Source of the DNA: CAYQTL01 sp964420405
Lineage (GTDB): Bacteria > Acidobacteriota > Thermoanaerobaculia > Thermoanaerobaculales > Sulfomarinibacteraceae
Length of the DNA stretch: 64,000 nucleotides
Direction: 5' to 3'
Assembly (NCBI GenBank): GCA_964420405.1
Contig: CAYQTL010000018.1
Span: 3,618 to 67,617 of the forward strand
This document shows positions 51,429 through 59,913 of the stretch, piece by piece (within the stretch, counting starts at the first letter, position 1; the number at the start of each line of letters is the position of its first letter). Both the position numbers and the translations under genes were made by a program. A model generated the notes under the pieces. The model was not told where the DNA came from. It saw only the letters and a list, made by a program, of their open reading frames with translations, and searched no databases.

Positions 51429-51788
51429 ATGACCGACCTCGACACCGGGACGCTCGATCGCTTCCACCAGCGCCTCCTGGTCGGGAAGGTGGCGATCGAC
51501 GGCCTGCTCGAGCGCAGCTCGGCGGACTCGCGTCCGGTGGACCTGGGCCTACCGATCGGCCGCCTGTCGCGCATCGACGCCATCCAGATGCAGGGCGTGG
51601 CACAGCTCGACCGCCGCCGGCTCGAGAGCCGCCGCGAGCGGGTCACGGTCGCGCTGGCGGCGGTCGACGAGGGTGCCCACGGCAGCTGCCGGGCGTGCAG
51701 GCAACCGATCGACCTCGCGCGCCTGGAAGCGCAGCCCGAGGTCCCGTTCTGCCTCCCCTGCCAGGAGTCCTTCGAGCAGGATGGGTAG
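51429..51788 (+). CDS. DksA/TraR-type zinc-finger protein (copy 1)
   Basis: 119 residues: a helical coiled-coil body and a four-cysteine zinc finger CRAC...CLPC near the C-terminus, as in DksA/TraR/YbiI proteins that enter the secondary channel of RNA polymerase. It is shorter than DksA (about 150). The middle segment VDLGLPIGRLSRIDAIQMQG is nearly the same in the inverted paralogue at 57994-58350. Preceded by an unrelated kinase gene and followed by convergent HEPN. Confidence 0.85.
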   Translation: MTDLDTGTLDRFHQRLLVGKVAIDGLLERSSADSRPVDLGLPIGRLSRIDAIQMQGVAQLDRRRLESRRERVTVALAAVDEGAHGSCRACRQPIDLARLEAQPEVPFCLPCQESFEQDG

Positions 51789-51812
51789 CGTCGCCCGCGG
51801 CTCTCCCTTTGC

Positions 51813-52223
51813 TCACGACGGCACGTGGGGCTGCACGGCGGCGACCACCCGCCTGGCGCCGGCACGTGCGCGCTCGGCGTCCGGCCGGGTGTAGAAGCCG
51901 GACGGCGTGAGGTCTTCGGCGCCGTAGAAGGCGAGCTCGCGGTCGCGACGCAGGTCGCGGGACACCGCCGCCATCGGTTCGAGCTCCGCCTGGAGCGCCG
52001 CGGCCAGGCGGCCCCGCTCCGCGAGTAGCACCTCGGAGACATCGTGGATCCGGGGCGGCTCGACGCCGTGGGCCCGCAGCAGCCCTTTGAGCGCGAGCTC
52101 CACCACCTCCTGCGCCTCGCGGACGACGTCCGCCCAGCTCTCGTGCTCGAACAGCACGTCGAGGGCCTCGAGGCGGATCGCCGCCCGCCGCACGTAGTCG
52201 CCGGCCAGGTCGCGGTTGCGCAT
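51813..52223 (-). CDS. HEPN-domain protein, likely RNase toxin
   Basis: 136 residues, all-helical, with the HEPN pattern: DYVRRAAIRLEALDVLFEHE, AQEVVELALKGLLRAHGVEP and an R-I-H-D element that may serve as the catalytic R/H pair. HEPN proteins paired with MNT nucleotidyltransferases form toxin-antitoxin systems in which the nucleotidyltransferase neutralises the HEPN RNase. The start is 2 nt after the stop of the nucleotidyltransferase gene. Confidence 0.78.
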   Translation of the reverse strand: MRNRDLAGDYVRRAAIRLEALDVLFEHESWADVVREAQEVVELALKGLLRAHGVEPPRIHDVSEVLLAERGRLAAALQAELEPMAAVSRDLRRDRELAFYGAEDLTPSGFYTRPDAERARAGARRVVAAVQPHVPS

Positions 52224-52225
52224 GG

Positions 52226-52813
52226 TCAGCTCTCCATCACCCAGTAGGGCTGCCCGTGGGAGGTCTCGCGCCGCACCCGCCCTTCGACGAGCTGCCGGCG
52301 GATCGCCGCCAGCGACGACGCCAACCGGAGGTCGCGCGCGAACAGGACCATGCCGTCGACGGCGGCCTCGGCCCACAGCCCCACCGCCGTCGGGGGGGCG
52401 GTGGGAAGACGGACGAAGTGCGGCTCGACGCGGCGACCGCCGACCACCACCGGCGCCTCGTCCCAGCGGGTGTAGAGCTCCCGCGTCAGCGGGAGATCCT
52501 CGTCCACCACGACGAGAAGGTCGACGTCGGAGAGGTCGTGGAGCTCGTGGCGCGCCCAGGAGCCGAACGCGACGACGCCGGCCAGGCCGGCCCCGACCAC
52601 CGCCGCGGCCCGGCCCACCGCCGCGGCGGTGAGCTCGAAGGCGGCGAGGTCGCCGACCGGGGCGGCGAGCTTGACGGCACAGTACTCGTTGAGCGAGGAC
52701 CCGGCCGCCGCGGCGGCCTCGCGCAGGGCCGCGTGCAGCCCCGGGTCGATGCGCAGCACGAACCGGCCCGAGCTCGCCGAGCCGCGTCTGTCACGGCGAC
52801 TGATATCACTCAT
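52226..52813 (-). CDS. MNT nucleotidyltransferase antitoxin with N-terminal RHH-like domain
   Basis: 195 residues. Residues 17-50 (RFVLRIDPGLHAALREAAAA, then GSSLNEYCAVKL) look like the ribbon-helix-helix DNA-binding domain found in HicB/Arc antitoxins. The rest is a minimal nucleotidyltransferase with GSWARHELHDLSDVDLLVVV, the GS(x10)DxD catalytic motif. It precedes the HEPN gene. The extra DNA-binding domain would let it repress its own operon. The ATG at 52813 follows a plausible leader. Confidence 0.78.
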   Translation of the reverse strand: MSDISRRDRRGSASSGRFVLRIDPGLHAALREAAAAAGSSLNEYCAVKLAAPVGDLAAFELTAAAVGRAAAVVGAGLAGVVAFGSWARHELHDLSDVDLLVVVDEDLPLTRELYTRWDEAPVVVGGRRVEPHFVRLPTAPPTAVGLWAEAAVDGMVLFARDLRLASSLAAIRRQLVEGRVRRETSHGQPYWVMES

Positions 52814-53020
52814 GCTCTCGATGATACTAGACCATCCGCCCGCCCGTCGCCGCCGGACGGTGCGGTTCGTCCGGGCGTCACCTCGCGGCCCTCCGTCCAC
52901 GCCCACCCTGTATCCTGTCGGCCATGAGCCCTTCGGAGGCAGGACACGCGGTCGACATCGGCGCCAGGATCGCGGCGTCGCCACCACCCGCGGCCGGAAG
53001 CGCGGAGAGGACCACGTGAC

Positions 53021-53875
53021 GTGCTGATCGCGGTCACCGTCCTGGCGGGCCTCCTCGGAGCGTTGATCCTCGCCGCCGTCTTCGCCGCCGATCGCTACGA
53101 GCGCGAGCCCGTCGAGCTCATCCAGGACAGCTTCCTGATCGGCCTCGCCGGCCAGCTGGCGCTGCTCCTGGCGCGCTGGGCCGCGACCGGCGAGGTGGTG
53201 TGGACCGGCCCGTGGCCGCTCGTGACCGCCCTCGCCGTTGCCGTCTACCTGCCCCACCGCCTCGCCCGGGAGCCCGAGGTCGACGAGCGCTTCGACGGGG
53301 TCGTCTACGCGGTCGCGACGATGGCCGGGGCAGCCTGCGCCATCCTGGTCAACGACCTGCCGTGGCTGGCGGCCGCGTCGCCCCATCGGGCGGCGCTCTC
53401 GCCCGGCGCGGAGCCGGACCTGCGCGATCTGCTGATCCTCGTCGGCGACCCCGTGATCGGCGCGGGCCTGGGACGGGCAGCCGTCCTGGTGCTGGCCTCG
53501 GTGCTGATCGGCGCGGTGCTCGGCGTGCTCCAGCTGCGCGGCACGAAGCCGTGGCCGACCGCGGCATGGTGCGCCGCCACCGCCGGCGTCGCCGTCGGGC
53601 CCGACCTCGCATCTGAGGGCGCATGGTGGTGGCGCGCCGTGCTGGCCGTCGTCGCCGCGGCGGTCGCCTTCGCCGTCAAGCGGCGGTCCGTGTTCCGCGA
53701 TCATCCCCAGCCGGTCGAGCGCGACGTGGTGGTGCTCGGGCTGAGGACGGTCCTCGTCGTCCTCGGCGCGGCGCTGCTCGCCACGGCGCTCCTCCAGGCC
53801 GTGGTCGACCAGCCGGTGATCGAGCCGCCCGCCCCGCCGGGGCGCGTCCAGGCCGGGACCGGGGCCGGCATGTGA
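53021..53875 (+). CDS. PrsW-like membrane protein lacking the EExxK motif
   Basis: 284 residues, about eight hydrophobic helices. The N-terminus has DRYEREP and later VDERFDGVVYAVATMAGAA, both typical of PrsW intramembrane proteases. The usual catalytic EExxK between them is not present; VYLPHRLAREPEVDERF stands there. It may be an inactive member. Its stop overlaps the GTG of the next gene (GTGA), so it is translationally coupled to a zinc peptidase. The GTG start is uncertain. Confidence 0.6.
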   Translation: MLIAVTVLAGLLGALILAAVFAADRYEREPVELIQDSFLIGLAGQLALLLARWAATGEVVWTGPWPLVTALAVAVYLPHRLAREPEVDERFDGVVYAVATMAGAACAILVNDLPWLAAASPHRAALSPGAEPDLRDLLILVGDPVIGAGLGRAAVLVLASVLIGAVLGVLQLRGTKPWPTAAWCAATAGVAVGPDLASEGAWWWRAVLAVVAAAVAFAVKRRSVFRDHPQPVERDVVVLGLRTVLVVLGAALLATALLQAVVDQPVIEPPAPPGRVQAGTGAGM

Positions 53876-55104
53876 CCGCCGGTCGTCTGCTGCCGCTGGT
53901 CCTCGCGCTGGCAGCGGTCGCCGCCGCCGCTGACCGGAGCTGGGAGAACCCCGTCTTCGACACCGTGCCGGAGGCCGTCGCCGCGGCCCGCACGAGGGTG
54001 CAGACGCCCGGCGGCCCGGGCCCGGGCGCCGAGCGCCTGTTCGTCGAGCTCACCCTGGCCGAGGGCGATCTCGCCCCCTCCCACACGCCCGCCGGGATCC
54101 GCCGCGACGTCGTCGGCGACCTGCTGGTGACCTACCCGGCAGCGTTCGGACGCGACGAGGTGCAGCGGCGCACCGTCGAGCGGTTCCTCGCCGCGGTGCC
54201 GGAGCAGCGCCGGGTGCTCGAGCGGCGGCTCGCGCGCTTCGGATACCCCGGGCTCGACGGGCTCCTCTACCTCCGGCTGGTCGACACCGTCGACGCCTTC
54301 GCCGGCCTCGGCCGCGCCTCGAGCGATCGGATGAGCCGCGTCGGCGGCGTCACCTACTACTGCCGGTACGTCGTGCTGCCGCTGTCGTACGTCGCCAGCG
54401 CCGATCTCGACGAGCTCCGGCGGTCCGCGCTCCGCAACCCGTCCCTCGACGTGTCTTCGACCCTCCGGCGCTGGCAGGCCGAGTCGTTCGCGAGCCTCGT
54501 CAACACCTTCCGCCACGAGCTCGTCCATGTCCACACCAACAGCGCGCTCGACGTGCCGCGCTACTCCGACCGCACCGCCTACCCGACCTGGTTCCACGAG
54601 GGCGCCGCCACCTACCTGGCGGGGGACCCCCACGCCGGGTTGAGCGCCGCCTACCGGGACTACCAGAACCTGTTCTTCTACCTGGTCCAGCGGCACGGGG
54701 TGCCGCGGCTGCAGCGGTTCTTCGCCGAGGTCCTCGACGGCCGCGCCGTCCAGCCGGTGCTCGCCGACGTCTACGGCCTCGCGGGCTCGGACGAGCTATC
54801 CGCCCGGAGCGCGCGCTGGCACCGGGTCAGGGAGGTCGTGAAGACCGGCTTCTGGATCGCCGCTCTGGCTCTCGTCGCCGCCACGTTCCGCGGCCCCGAC
54901 CTGCCCTACGTCGGCATCCTCCAGCTGCTTCTGGCCGTCGCGCTCGGGCTCGCGGTCGCCACCGGGCTCGCCGAGCACCTGTACGGTCTGCACGGCCCCG
55001 GCGTCGTGCTCGCCGTCAAGGTCGGGCTCGGCGTCGTCGCCATCGCCGTCGCCGTTCTCGGCCTGCGCCGCATCCGCCGTCATGCGACGACCGGGACGGC
55101 GTAG
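53872..55104 (+). CDS. Membrane zincin peptidase (HExxH, peptidase MA-like)
   Basis: 410 residues: signal peptide (about 1-20), a helical N-domain, the zinc site HELVHVHTNSAL with third ligand in WFHEGAATYLAG, and three membrane helices at the C-terminus (about 325-400). The arrangement HExxH...E is that of gluzincins of the MA clan. It is coupled to the PrsW-like gene by GTGA overlap, so the two may act together on membrane or periplasmic proteins. Substrate unknown. Confidence 0.78.
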   Translation: MTAGRLLPLVLALAAVAAAADRSWENPVFDTVPEAVAAARTRVQTPGGPGPGAERLFVELTLAEGDLAPSHTPAGIRRDVVGDLLVTYPAAFGRDEVQRRTVERFLAAVPEQRRVLERRLARFGYPGLDGLLYLRLVDTVDAFAGLGRASSDRMSRVGGVTYYCRYVVLPLSYVASADLDELRRSALRNPSLDVSSTLRRWQAESFASLVNTFRHELVHVHTNSALDVPRYSDRTAYPTWFHEGAATYLAGDPHAGLSAAYRDYQNLFFYLVQRHGVPRLQRFFAEVLDGRAVQPVLADVYGLAGSDELSARSARWHRVREVVKTGFWIAALALVAATFRGPDLPYVGILQLLLAVALGLAVATGLAEHLYGLHGPGVVLAVKVGLGVVAIAVAVLGLRRIRRHATTGTA

Positions 55105-55255
55105 CCGGGCGGACGGGTCCTCCCGTCCGAGGTCGGGCACGTCCTGCTGAACGACGGCGACGACCTCGACCGGATCGCCGTCCCGAGGCTGCTGCCGATG
55201 GCCCGCGGGTTGGAGGTGGATTGCCTCCGGCGTCCGAGGCGCGCACACTCCGCCG

Positions 55256-56473
55256 GTGGACTGGGTCGTGGTGGCCGTGTTCGCCGGCGTGTACGCCGGG
55301 ATGGTCGCCGGCCGGGTGCCCGGCCTCGCCCTCGACCGGACCGGCATCGCGCTGCTCGGCGCGATCCTGCTGCTCGCCGCCGGCAGGATCTCCCCCGAGG
55401 CTGCATGGGCGGCGATCGACGTGCCGACCGTGGCCCTCCTGTTCGGCCTCATGGTGGTGTCGGCGCAGCTGCGGCTCGGTGGATTCTACTCGCGGGTGAC
55501 CCTCCGGGTCGCCGGGTGGGAGGTGTCGCCGCCCGTGCTGCTGGCCGGGGTGGTGGCGGTCGCCGCCGGCCTGTCGGCGGTGCTCGCCAACGACGTCGTG
55601 TGCCTCGCCATGGCTCCGCTGCTCGCGGTCGGCTGCCTGCGGCGCGGCCTCGAGCCGCTGCCGTTCCTGCTCGCCCTCGCCTGCGCCGCCAACGTCGGCT
55701 CCGCCGCGACCCTGATCGGCAACCCCCAGAACATGCTGATCGGCCAGCGGCTCGGGCTCTCCTTCGCCGGCTACCTCGCGGACGGGCTGCCGGTCGCCGT
55801 CGGCGGGTCGCTCGTGGTCTGGGCCACCGTCGCCGCCCTGACCAGGGGGCGGTGGCACACCGTGGCCCGCGAGCTCGCCGTCGAGGCGCCGCCGCTCGAC
55901 CGCTGGCAGACCGGCAAGGGGCTCGCGGTGCTCGCCGCCGTGGTGGCGGCCTTCCTGCTCGCCCCGTGGCCGCGGGAGGTGGTCGCCCTGGCCGCGGCCG
56001 GGGTGCTGCTCGCCAGCCGTCGGATGCGGTCGCGGGACGTGCTCGGGCTGGTGGACTGGCAGCTGCTGGTGCTGTTCTGCGGGCTGTTCGTGGTCCACGG
56101 GGCGGTCGACACCTCCGGGATGCTCCGGCATGCCACCGGGGCGCTCGCCGCGGCGGGCGTCGACCTCGCGAGCCCGGCGTGGCTGTTCGCGGCCGCGGTC
56201 GTGCTGTCCAACATGGTGTCCAACGTGCCCGCCGTGATGCTGCTGCTGCCATCGGCGGCCGGACCGGACGCCGGTCCGGTGCTCGCGATCGCCTCCACGC
56301 TCGCCGGCAACCTGCTGCTGGTCGGCAGCATCGCCAACCTGATCGTCGCCGACCAGGCCGAGCGGCTCGGGATCCGGATCTCCTGGCGGGACCACGCCCG
56401 GGTCGGCCTGCCGGTGACCGGCGCCACCCTGGCGTTCGCCGCCGCCTGGCTCGCGCTGCGGGCGGCGTGGTGA
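55256..56473 (+). CDS. ArsB/NhaD-type ion transporter
   Basis: 405 residues, about eleven membrane helices. The two family signatures are SAVLANDVVCLAMAPLL, followed by ATLIGNPQNMLIG, and SNMVSNVPAVMLLLP, followed by LVGSIANLIVA. The ion transporter superfamily includes arsenite exporters, Na+/H+ antiporters and anion (sulfate, citrate) transporters. It is not beside the ars operon at 60-63 kb. Substrate cannot be decided. The GTG start lacks a strong ribosome-binding site. Confidence 0.87.
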   Translation: MDWVVVAVFAGVYAGMVAGRVPGLALDRTGIALLGAILLLAAGRISPEAAWAAIDVPTVALLFGLMVVSAQLRLGGFYSRVTLRVAGWEVSPPVLLAGVVAVAAGLSAVLANDVVCLAMAPLLAVGCLRRGLEPLPFLLALACAANVGSAATLIGNPQNMLIGQRLGLSFAGYLADGLPVAVGGSLVVWATVAALTRGRWHTVARELAVEAPPLDRWQTGKGLAVLAAVVAAFLLAPWPREVVALAAAGVLLASRRMRSRDVLGLVDWQLLVLFCGLFVVHGAVDTSGMLRHATGALAAAGVDLASPAWLFAAAVVLSNMVSNVPAVMLLLPSAAGPDAGPVLAIASTLAGNLLLVGSIANLIVADQAERLGIRISWRDHARVGLPVTGATLAFAAAWLALRAAW

Positions 56474-56728
56474 CCTGGCGCGACCCGGCATCGCCGGCGT
56501 CGGCGTGGCCGTCGCCGTCCCGAGGATGCTCCGGGCGGCGATGGTGAGCGTGCGCGCCATGCCCTTCGAGGCGCCGCCGGGCCGGCGCTCCGCAGCCTGC
56601 GTCAGCCCGAACCTGTCCGGCAGATCGCGGGCGCGTGCCTGCCGCGGTCGCGGACCTCGTCCACCGGCTCGGCCGCCGTCACGCGCGGCCCTGCGGCCTC
56701 TGGCGGCGGTCGCCGGCCGGCCGGCCTG

Positions 56729-57505
56729 TCACCGGGATCCTCCGGCAGGAAGCCTGAGCACGGCGCCGGCCGCCAGCCCGAACCGCTCGAGGTGGCCGGT
56801 GACGCGGGACCCCGCTCCCTCGTCCTGCCAGACCAGGTGCGCGTGGACGCTGGTCGCAGGGTGGGTCAGCTCGCCGACCGAGCCGGCGGCGTAGACCCCC
56901 GCGACGATACCCGCCAACGCGCCGGCTTCGAGCTCGAACGGCCTCTCGTCCGCCGCCAACGTGAGCTTCCTCATCCGCGCGTGCAGCGGGCAGGCGCCGT
57001 TGATGACGTGCAGCCGCACGTCGGTGACCGTACCCTCGACGACGAACAGGAACGGTGCTCCGGGATCGAGGCCGGCGACCTCCGCGGTCGATGCGACCCA
57101 GGCGTCGAGATCATCCGGGGCGACCGCCGCCGCCACCGCGACGTCCGTCCACTCCGGGACCGACCCGCCGACGAGCAGCGTCGCCTGGACCCCGGCCGGC
57201 GAGCGGGGCTCGACGCTTCCGTCCCGCGCGACGCCGGCGACGACGGCTGCGGAGTCGACGATCGTGATCTCCCCGCGGAGCCCTTCGACGGCGCCCACGC
57301 CGTAGACGTGCGGCCGGTCCAGGACCTCGGCCAGCGCGACCCGCCCCTGGTGCTGCTGCCGGCCGATGGTCTCGTGCATCCCACCGTAGCGCAGCAGCTC
57401 GGAGGGGGGCGCCTGCGGCGTGCCCTGGCAGCCCGTCACGGCCGTCATCACCAGCGCCACCAGAGCGACCTTCGCGACCAGGGCGAGATGTGTCGGGTCC
57501 CTCAC
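56729..57505 (-). CDS. Acetolactate-decarboxylase-like lipoprotein
   Basis: 258 residues. The mature part resembles alpha-acetolactate decarboxylase (BudA/AlsD): VYGVGAVEGLRGEITIVDS at the N-side and the zinc-ligand segment VHAHLVWQDEG...GHLERFGL near the C-terminus. Unlike BudA, it has a signal peptide with lipobox (TAVTGC), so it acts outside the cytoplasm. The GTG at 57505 has GGAAGGAG 7 nt upstream. A different substrate or a non-enzymatic role is likely. Confidence 0.72.
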   Translation of the reverse strand: MRDPTHLALVAKVALVALVMTAVTGCQGTPQAPPSELLRYGGMHETIGRQQHQGRVALAEVLDRPHVYGVGAVEGLRGEITIVDSAAVVAGVARDGSVEPRSPAGVQATLLVGGSVPEWTDVAVAAAVAPDDLDAWVASTAEVAGLDPGAPFLFVVEGTVTDVRLHVINGACPLHARMRKLTLAADERPFELEAGALAGIVAGVYAAGSVGELTHPATSVHAHLVWQDEGAGSRVTGHLERFGLAAGAVLRLPAGGSR

Positions 57506-57624
57506 AGGACGACTCCTTCCTCCTCGGGCGACGGCGAACGGGCCGCATCCGGCCCCGCTGCGGACCGCCGCGACCGTACCACGTACACGCACGGCATCAG
57601 GAGCAGGGCGACCGGAATCTCCAT
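57502..57624 (-). CDS. Possible 40-residue membrane peptide
   Basis: A short frame with one hydrophobic segment (MEIPVALLLMPCVYVV) and a charged tail, ending in a GTGA overlap with the acetolactate-decarboxylase-like gene. The overlap is the only support; there is no clear ribosome-binding site. Confidence 0.3.
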   Translation of the reverse strand: MEIPVALLLMPCVYVVRSRRSAAGPDAARSPSPEEEGVVL

Positions 57625-57838
57625 CGCGAGGCTGCCGAGCCCCGACTCAAGGCCCCGGTGGGCGACCCGGGATCCTCCGGTCGACGCCGTTGTGGTGCCC
57701 GATCCGAGTACGCCCCGTTCGCCGGTGTCGCTTCGCGGCTGCGGTCGAGCACGCCGCTCCCCGCTGCGCGGCGCGTCCGTGCGTGGGGGGACCTTTCGGT
57801 CATACATGGGATTGGGTATCGCGTGCGGCGGAGCTGAC

Positions 57839-57919
57839 ATGGCGATCCGGCTGGTTCCGAAGTCGATCATCCTGTTCATCGCCGCGAGGCTGTGCGAGAT
57901 CGGCGGCGGCTACGTGGTC
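57839..57919 (+). pseudogene. ynfA (UPF0060) remnant
   Basis: MAIRLVPKSIILFIAARLCE and then IGGGYVV match the first helix of YnfA-family small membrane proteins (about 108 residues, commonly with CEIGGGY-type sequence). After codon 27 the frame loses similarity (AAADLDGHGDARRP) and no YnfA sequence resumes in any frame. The remnant lies between the acetolactate-decarboxylase-like gene and the DksA-like gene. Confidence 0.6.
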
Positions 57920-57993
57920 GCCGCCGCCGACCTCGACGGTCACGGGGATGCCCGGCGCCCACCTGGAGCCGCCCGTGACCCGGGCTCACCGGT

Positions 57994-58350
57994 TCACTCG
58001 CTTTCGAACGCCTCCTGGCAGGCGAGGCAGAAGGGCACCTCCGGGTGCGCGTCGAGACGGGCGACGTCGATGGCGCCCCTGCAGCTCCGGCAGGTTCCGT
58101 AGGTCCCCTCGTCCAGGGCGGCGATCGCCACCTTCACCCGCTCGCGGCGGATCTCGAGCTGGCGGCGGTTGAGCTGGGCCATCCCCTGCATCTGCATGGC
58201 GTCCATCCGCGACAGGCGACCGATCGACAGGCCGAGGTCGACGGGTCGCACGTCACCCCTGGTGCTGTCGAGCAGCTCGTCGATTGCGCGTCGCTCCTGC
58301 TCCAGCCGCCGGCGGCACGTCGCCAGCTGCCCATCGGTCATCCGCGGCAT
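57994..58350 (-). CDS. DksA/TraR-type zinc-finger protein (copy 2)
   Basis: 118 residues, same architecture as copy 1 at 51429: coiled coil then CRSC...CLAC zinc finger. The conserved middle VDLGLSIGRLSRMDAMQMQG differs at few positions, and the DNA is roughly 80% identical over the central 80 nt. The ATG at 58350 has GGGAGGG 6 nt upstream and gives nearly equal length to copy 1. The two copies are inverted relative to each other. Confidence 0.85.
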   Translation of the reverse strand: MPRMTDGQLATCRRRLEQERRAIDELLDSTRGDVRPVDLGLSIGRLSRMDAMQMQGMAQLNRRQLEIRRERVKVAIAALDEGTYGTCRSCRGAIDVARLDAHPEVPFCLACQEAFESE

Positions 58351-58807
58351 GGCGAGCCCTCCCCCACCGGCAACAGGCGGATCCGCGGTCGCCATTTCGA
58401 GCCTCTCGACCGGCGCGAGGCGCGACCTCGTGTGCACTCGGGGCGCCGGGTGCCACCATGCGCCGGAGGATGAGCACCTCGAGACCCGTTCCGCGCCGAC
58501 GCCTGCGCCTGGGTGCTGCCGCCTGCCGGCTGGCGTATCGGACGGTCGTCGTCCTGGCGCTGGCCGCCTGGCCCGCCACGGCGGCGCCGGCCGGCGACGC
58601 CTTCGACGGCTCGGGGCCGGGCCTCTCTCGCCTCGCGGCGCCGCGTACCGCGGTCGACGTTCCCGGCGAGCCGGCGCGCAGCGCGCTCACCGGCGGCCGG
58701 GGCGCCGGCTCGCCGTCCTCCTTCGCAGGCCCGAAGGTCGCGGAGCCGGCCGGAGGGACGTCTCCGGTCGTCTCGAGCATCCACCCGCGCCGCGCCGGGG
58801 CGGGCGC
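58351..58807. other. 457-nt region without a supported gene
   Basis: A plus-strand frame from 58458 or 58470 begins like a signal peptide (LAYRTVVVLALAAWPATAAP) but continues as low-information sequence into the antisense of the TSUP gene. It may be the broken start of an exported protein. Nothing else is recognisable. Confidence 0.4.
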
Positions 58808-59749
58808 TCACGCGAGGCGGGCGATACCGAGCAGGTACCGGCCGGCGACGAGCAGGATCACCGCCGCCAGCATCCACTTGATCGCCCGCGCGGGCAGCCG
58901 CTTCTGGAGGCGGGCGCCGCAGTACATCCCGGCGGCGCCGCCGAGGCCGAAGAGCAGGCCGAGCGCCCAGTCGGGCGCCACCGCGAGGTCGGGCCGCAGC
59001 GGCGCGATCGCCTGGTAGAAGGCGACGCCGGCGACCGAGGTCACGAACGTCCCCATCAACGCCGCTCCCGCCACGGTGTAGACCGGCAGCCCCAGCACGG
59101 CGACGAAGAACGGCGCGACGATCGCGCCGCCGCCGATGCCGTAGATCCCTCCCACCACGCCCACCGCGAGGCTCAGCAGGAACACCGTCGCGGTCGGGAA
59201 CGCGAACGTCTCGCCGTAGAACGCGTACTCCACCCGGCGCAGGCCCGCCTCGACGACCCGTACCGGCCGGTTGCCGGAGCCGCCGGCCTCGTGCCGGCGC
59301 ACCAGCTCCCGGAACCGCGCCTCGGCCGTGGCTGCCCCGCCCGCCGCGCTGCGGCCGAGCAGGTCCCGCACCAGGCGGATGCCGATCCAGGCGAGCACGG
59401 CCCCGGCGAACACCTTGAACGCCGTCGGGTCGGGCAGCAGCCACACCCGCACCACCGCCCCCGCGAGCACGCCCGGAAGCGTGCCCGCCACCACGACCCA
59501 GGTCAGCGGCCACACCATCCGGCCCTCCCGTACGTAGCGGAGCACACCGGAGGGGATCGCGATCACGTTGAACAGCTGGTTGGTGGCGCTCACCGCCGGA
59601 CTCGTGAACCCGAGCACGCTCATCTGGAACGGAAGCAGCAGGAACGCCCCCGACACCCCGCCGGTGGACGTCACCAGCGACACCGCGAACGCCACCAGCG
59701 GCGGGACCCACCACGCGACCTCGACCCCCGACACCGGGAAGGACGTCAT
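58808..59749 (-). CDS. TSUP-family (TauE/SafE) membrane permease
   Basis: 313 residues, about eight membrane helices in two repeats. The first half has SLVTSTGGVSGAFLLLPFQM and SATNQLFNVIAIPSGVLRY, the second GVVGGIYGIGGGAIVAPFFV. The TSUP family exports sulfite, sulfoacetate or related anions. A cytoplasmic loop of about 50 residues follows the fourth helix. It is 164 nt downstream of arsG and may be separate from the ars operon. Confidence 0.85.
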   Translation of the reverse strand: MTSFPVSGVEVAWWVPPLVAFAVSLVTSTGGVSGAFLLLPFQMSVLGFTSPAVSATNQLFNVIAIPSGVLRYVREGRMVWPLTWVVVAGTLPGVLAGAVVRVWLLPDPTAFKVFAGAVLAWIGIRLVRDLLGRSAAGGAATAEARFRELVRRHEAGGSGNRPVRVVEAGLRRVEYAFYGETFAFPTATVFLLSLAVGVVGGIYGIGGGAIVAPFFVAVLGLPVYTVAGAALMGTFVTSVAGVAFYQAIAPLRPDLAVAPDWALGLLFGLGGAAGMYCGARLQKRLPARAIKWMLAAVILLVAGRYLLGIARLA

Positions 59750-59802
59750 GGTCGTCAATGTAACGCACGCCACACCCTGCACGGTCCGCACGCCGTGGCG
59801 CC

Positions 59803-59836
59803 GGCTCCCGTAGCGCCGGCTTCCAGCCGGCAAGCA
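59803..59836. repeat. Short palindromic repeat GCGCCGGCTTCCAGCCGGC
   Basis: A small inverted repeat of GCCGGCT around TCC, in the gap between the TSUP gene and arsG. Its layout matches the GCCAGCTGGAAGCTGGC palindromes at 25264 and 44628, suggesting the same repeat family. Confidence 0.45.
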
Positions 59837-59913
59837 TCCGTTCGAGGTCGGTGAAACGGCGGGAGTCGACCGGGTGGTGACGTCGCCGCCGGGCGCCGGG
59901 TCGCGGGGGGGCG

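Noticed and set aside
46713..51467. A 1584-codon open frame on the minus strand opposite the giant sensor kinase
   Set aside because: It is an antisense shadow produced by GC-rich codons. It has no domain content, is Arg/His/Pro/Asp-rich, and the plus strand has a complete multi-domain kinase.
52924..53020. A 31-codon frame starting at 52924, just before the PrsW-like gene
   Set aside because: No ribosome-binding site or similarity; kept out although a leader peptide is conceivable.
55111..55128. GGACGGG/CCCGTCC hairpin after the zincin gene
   Set aside because: Short stem without T-tract in GC-rich DNA; too weak to call as a terminator.
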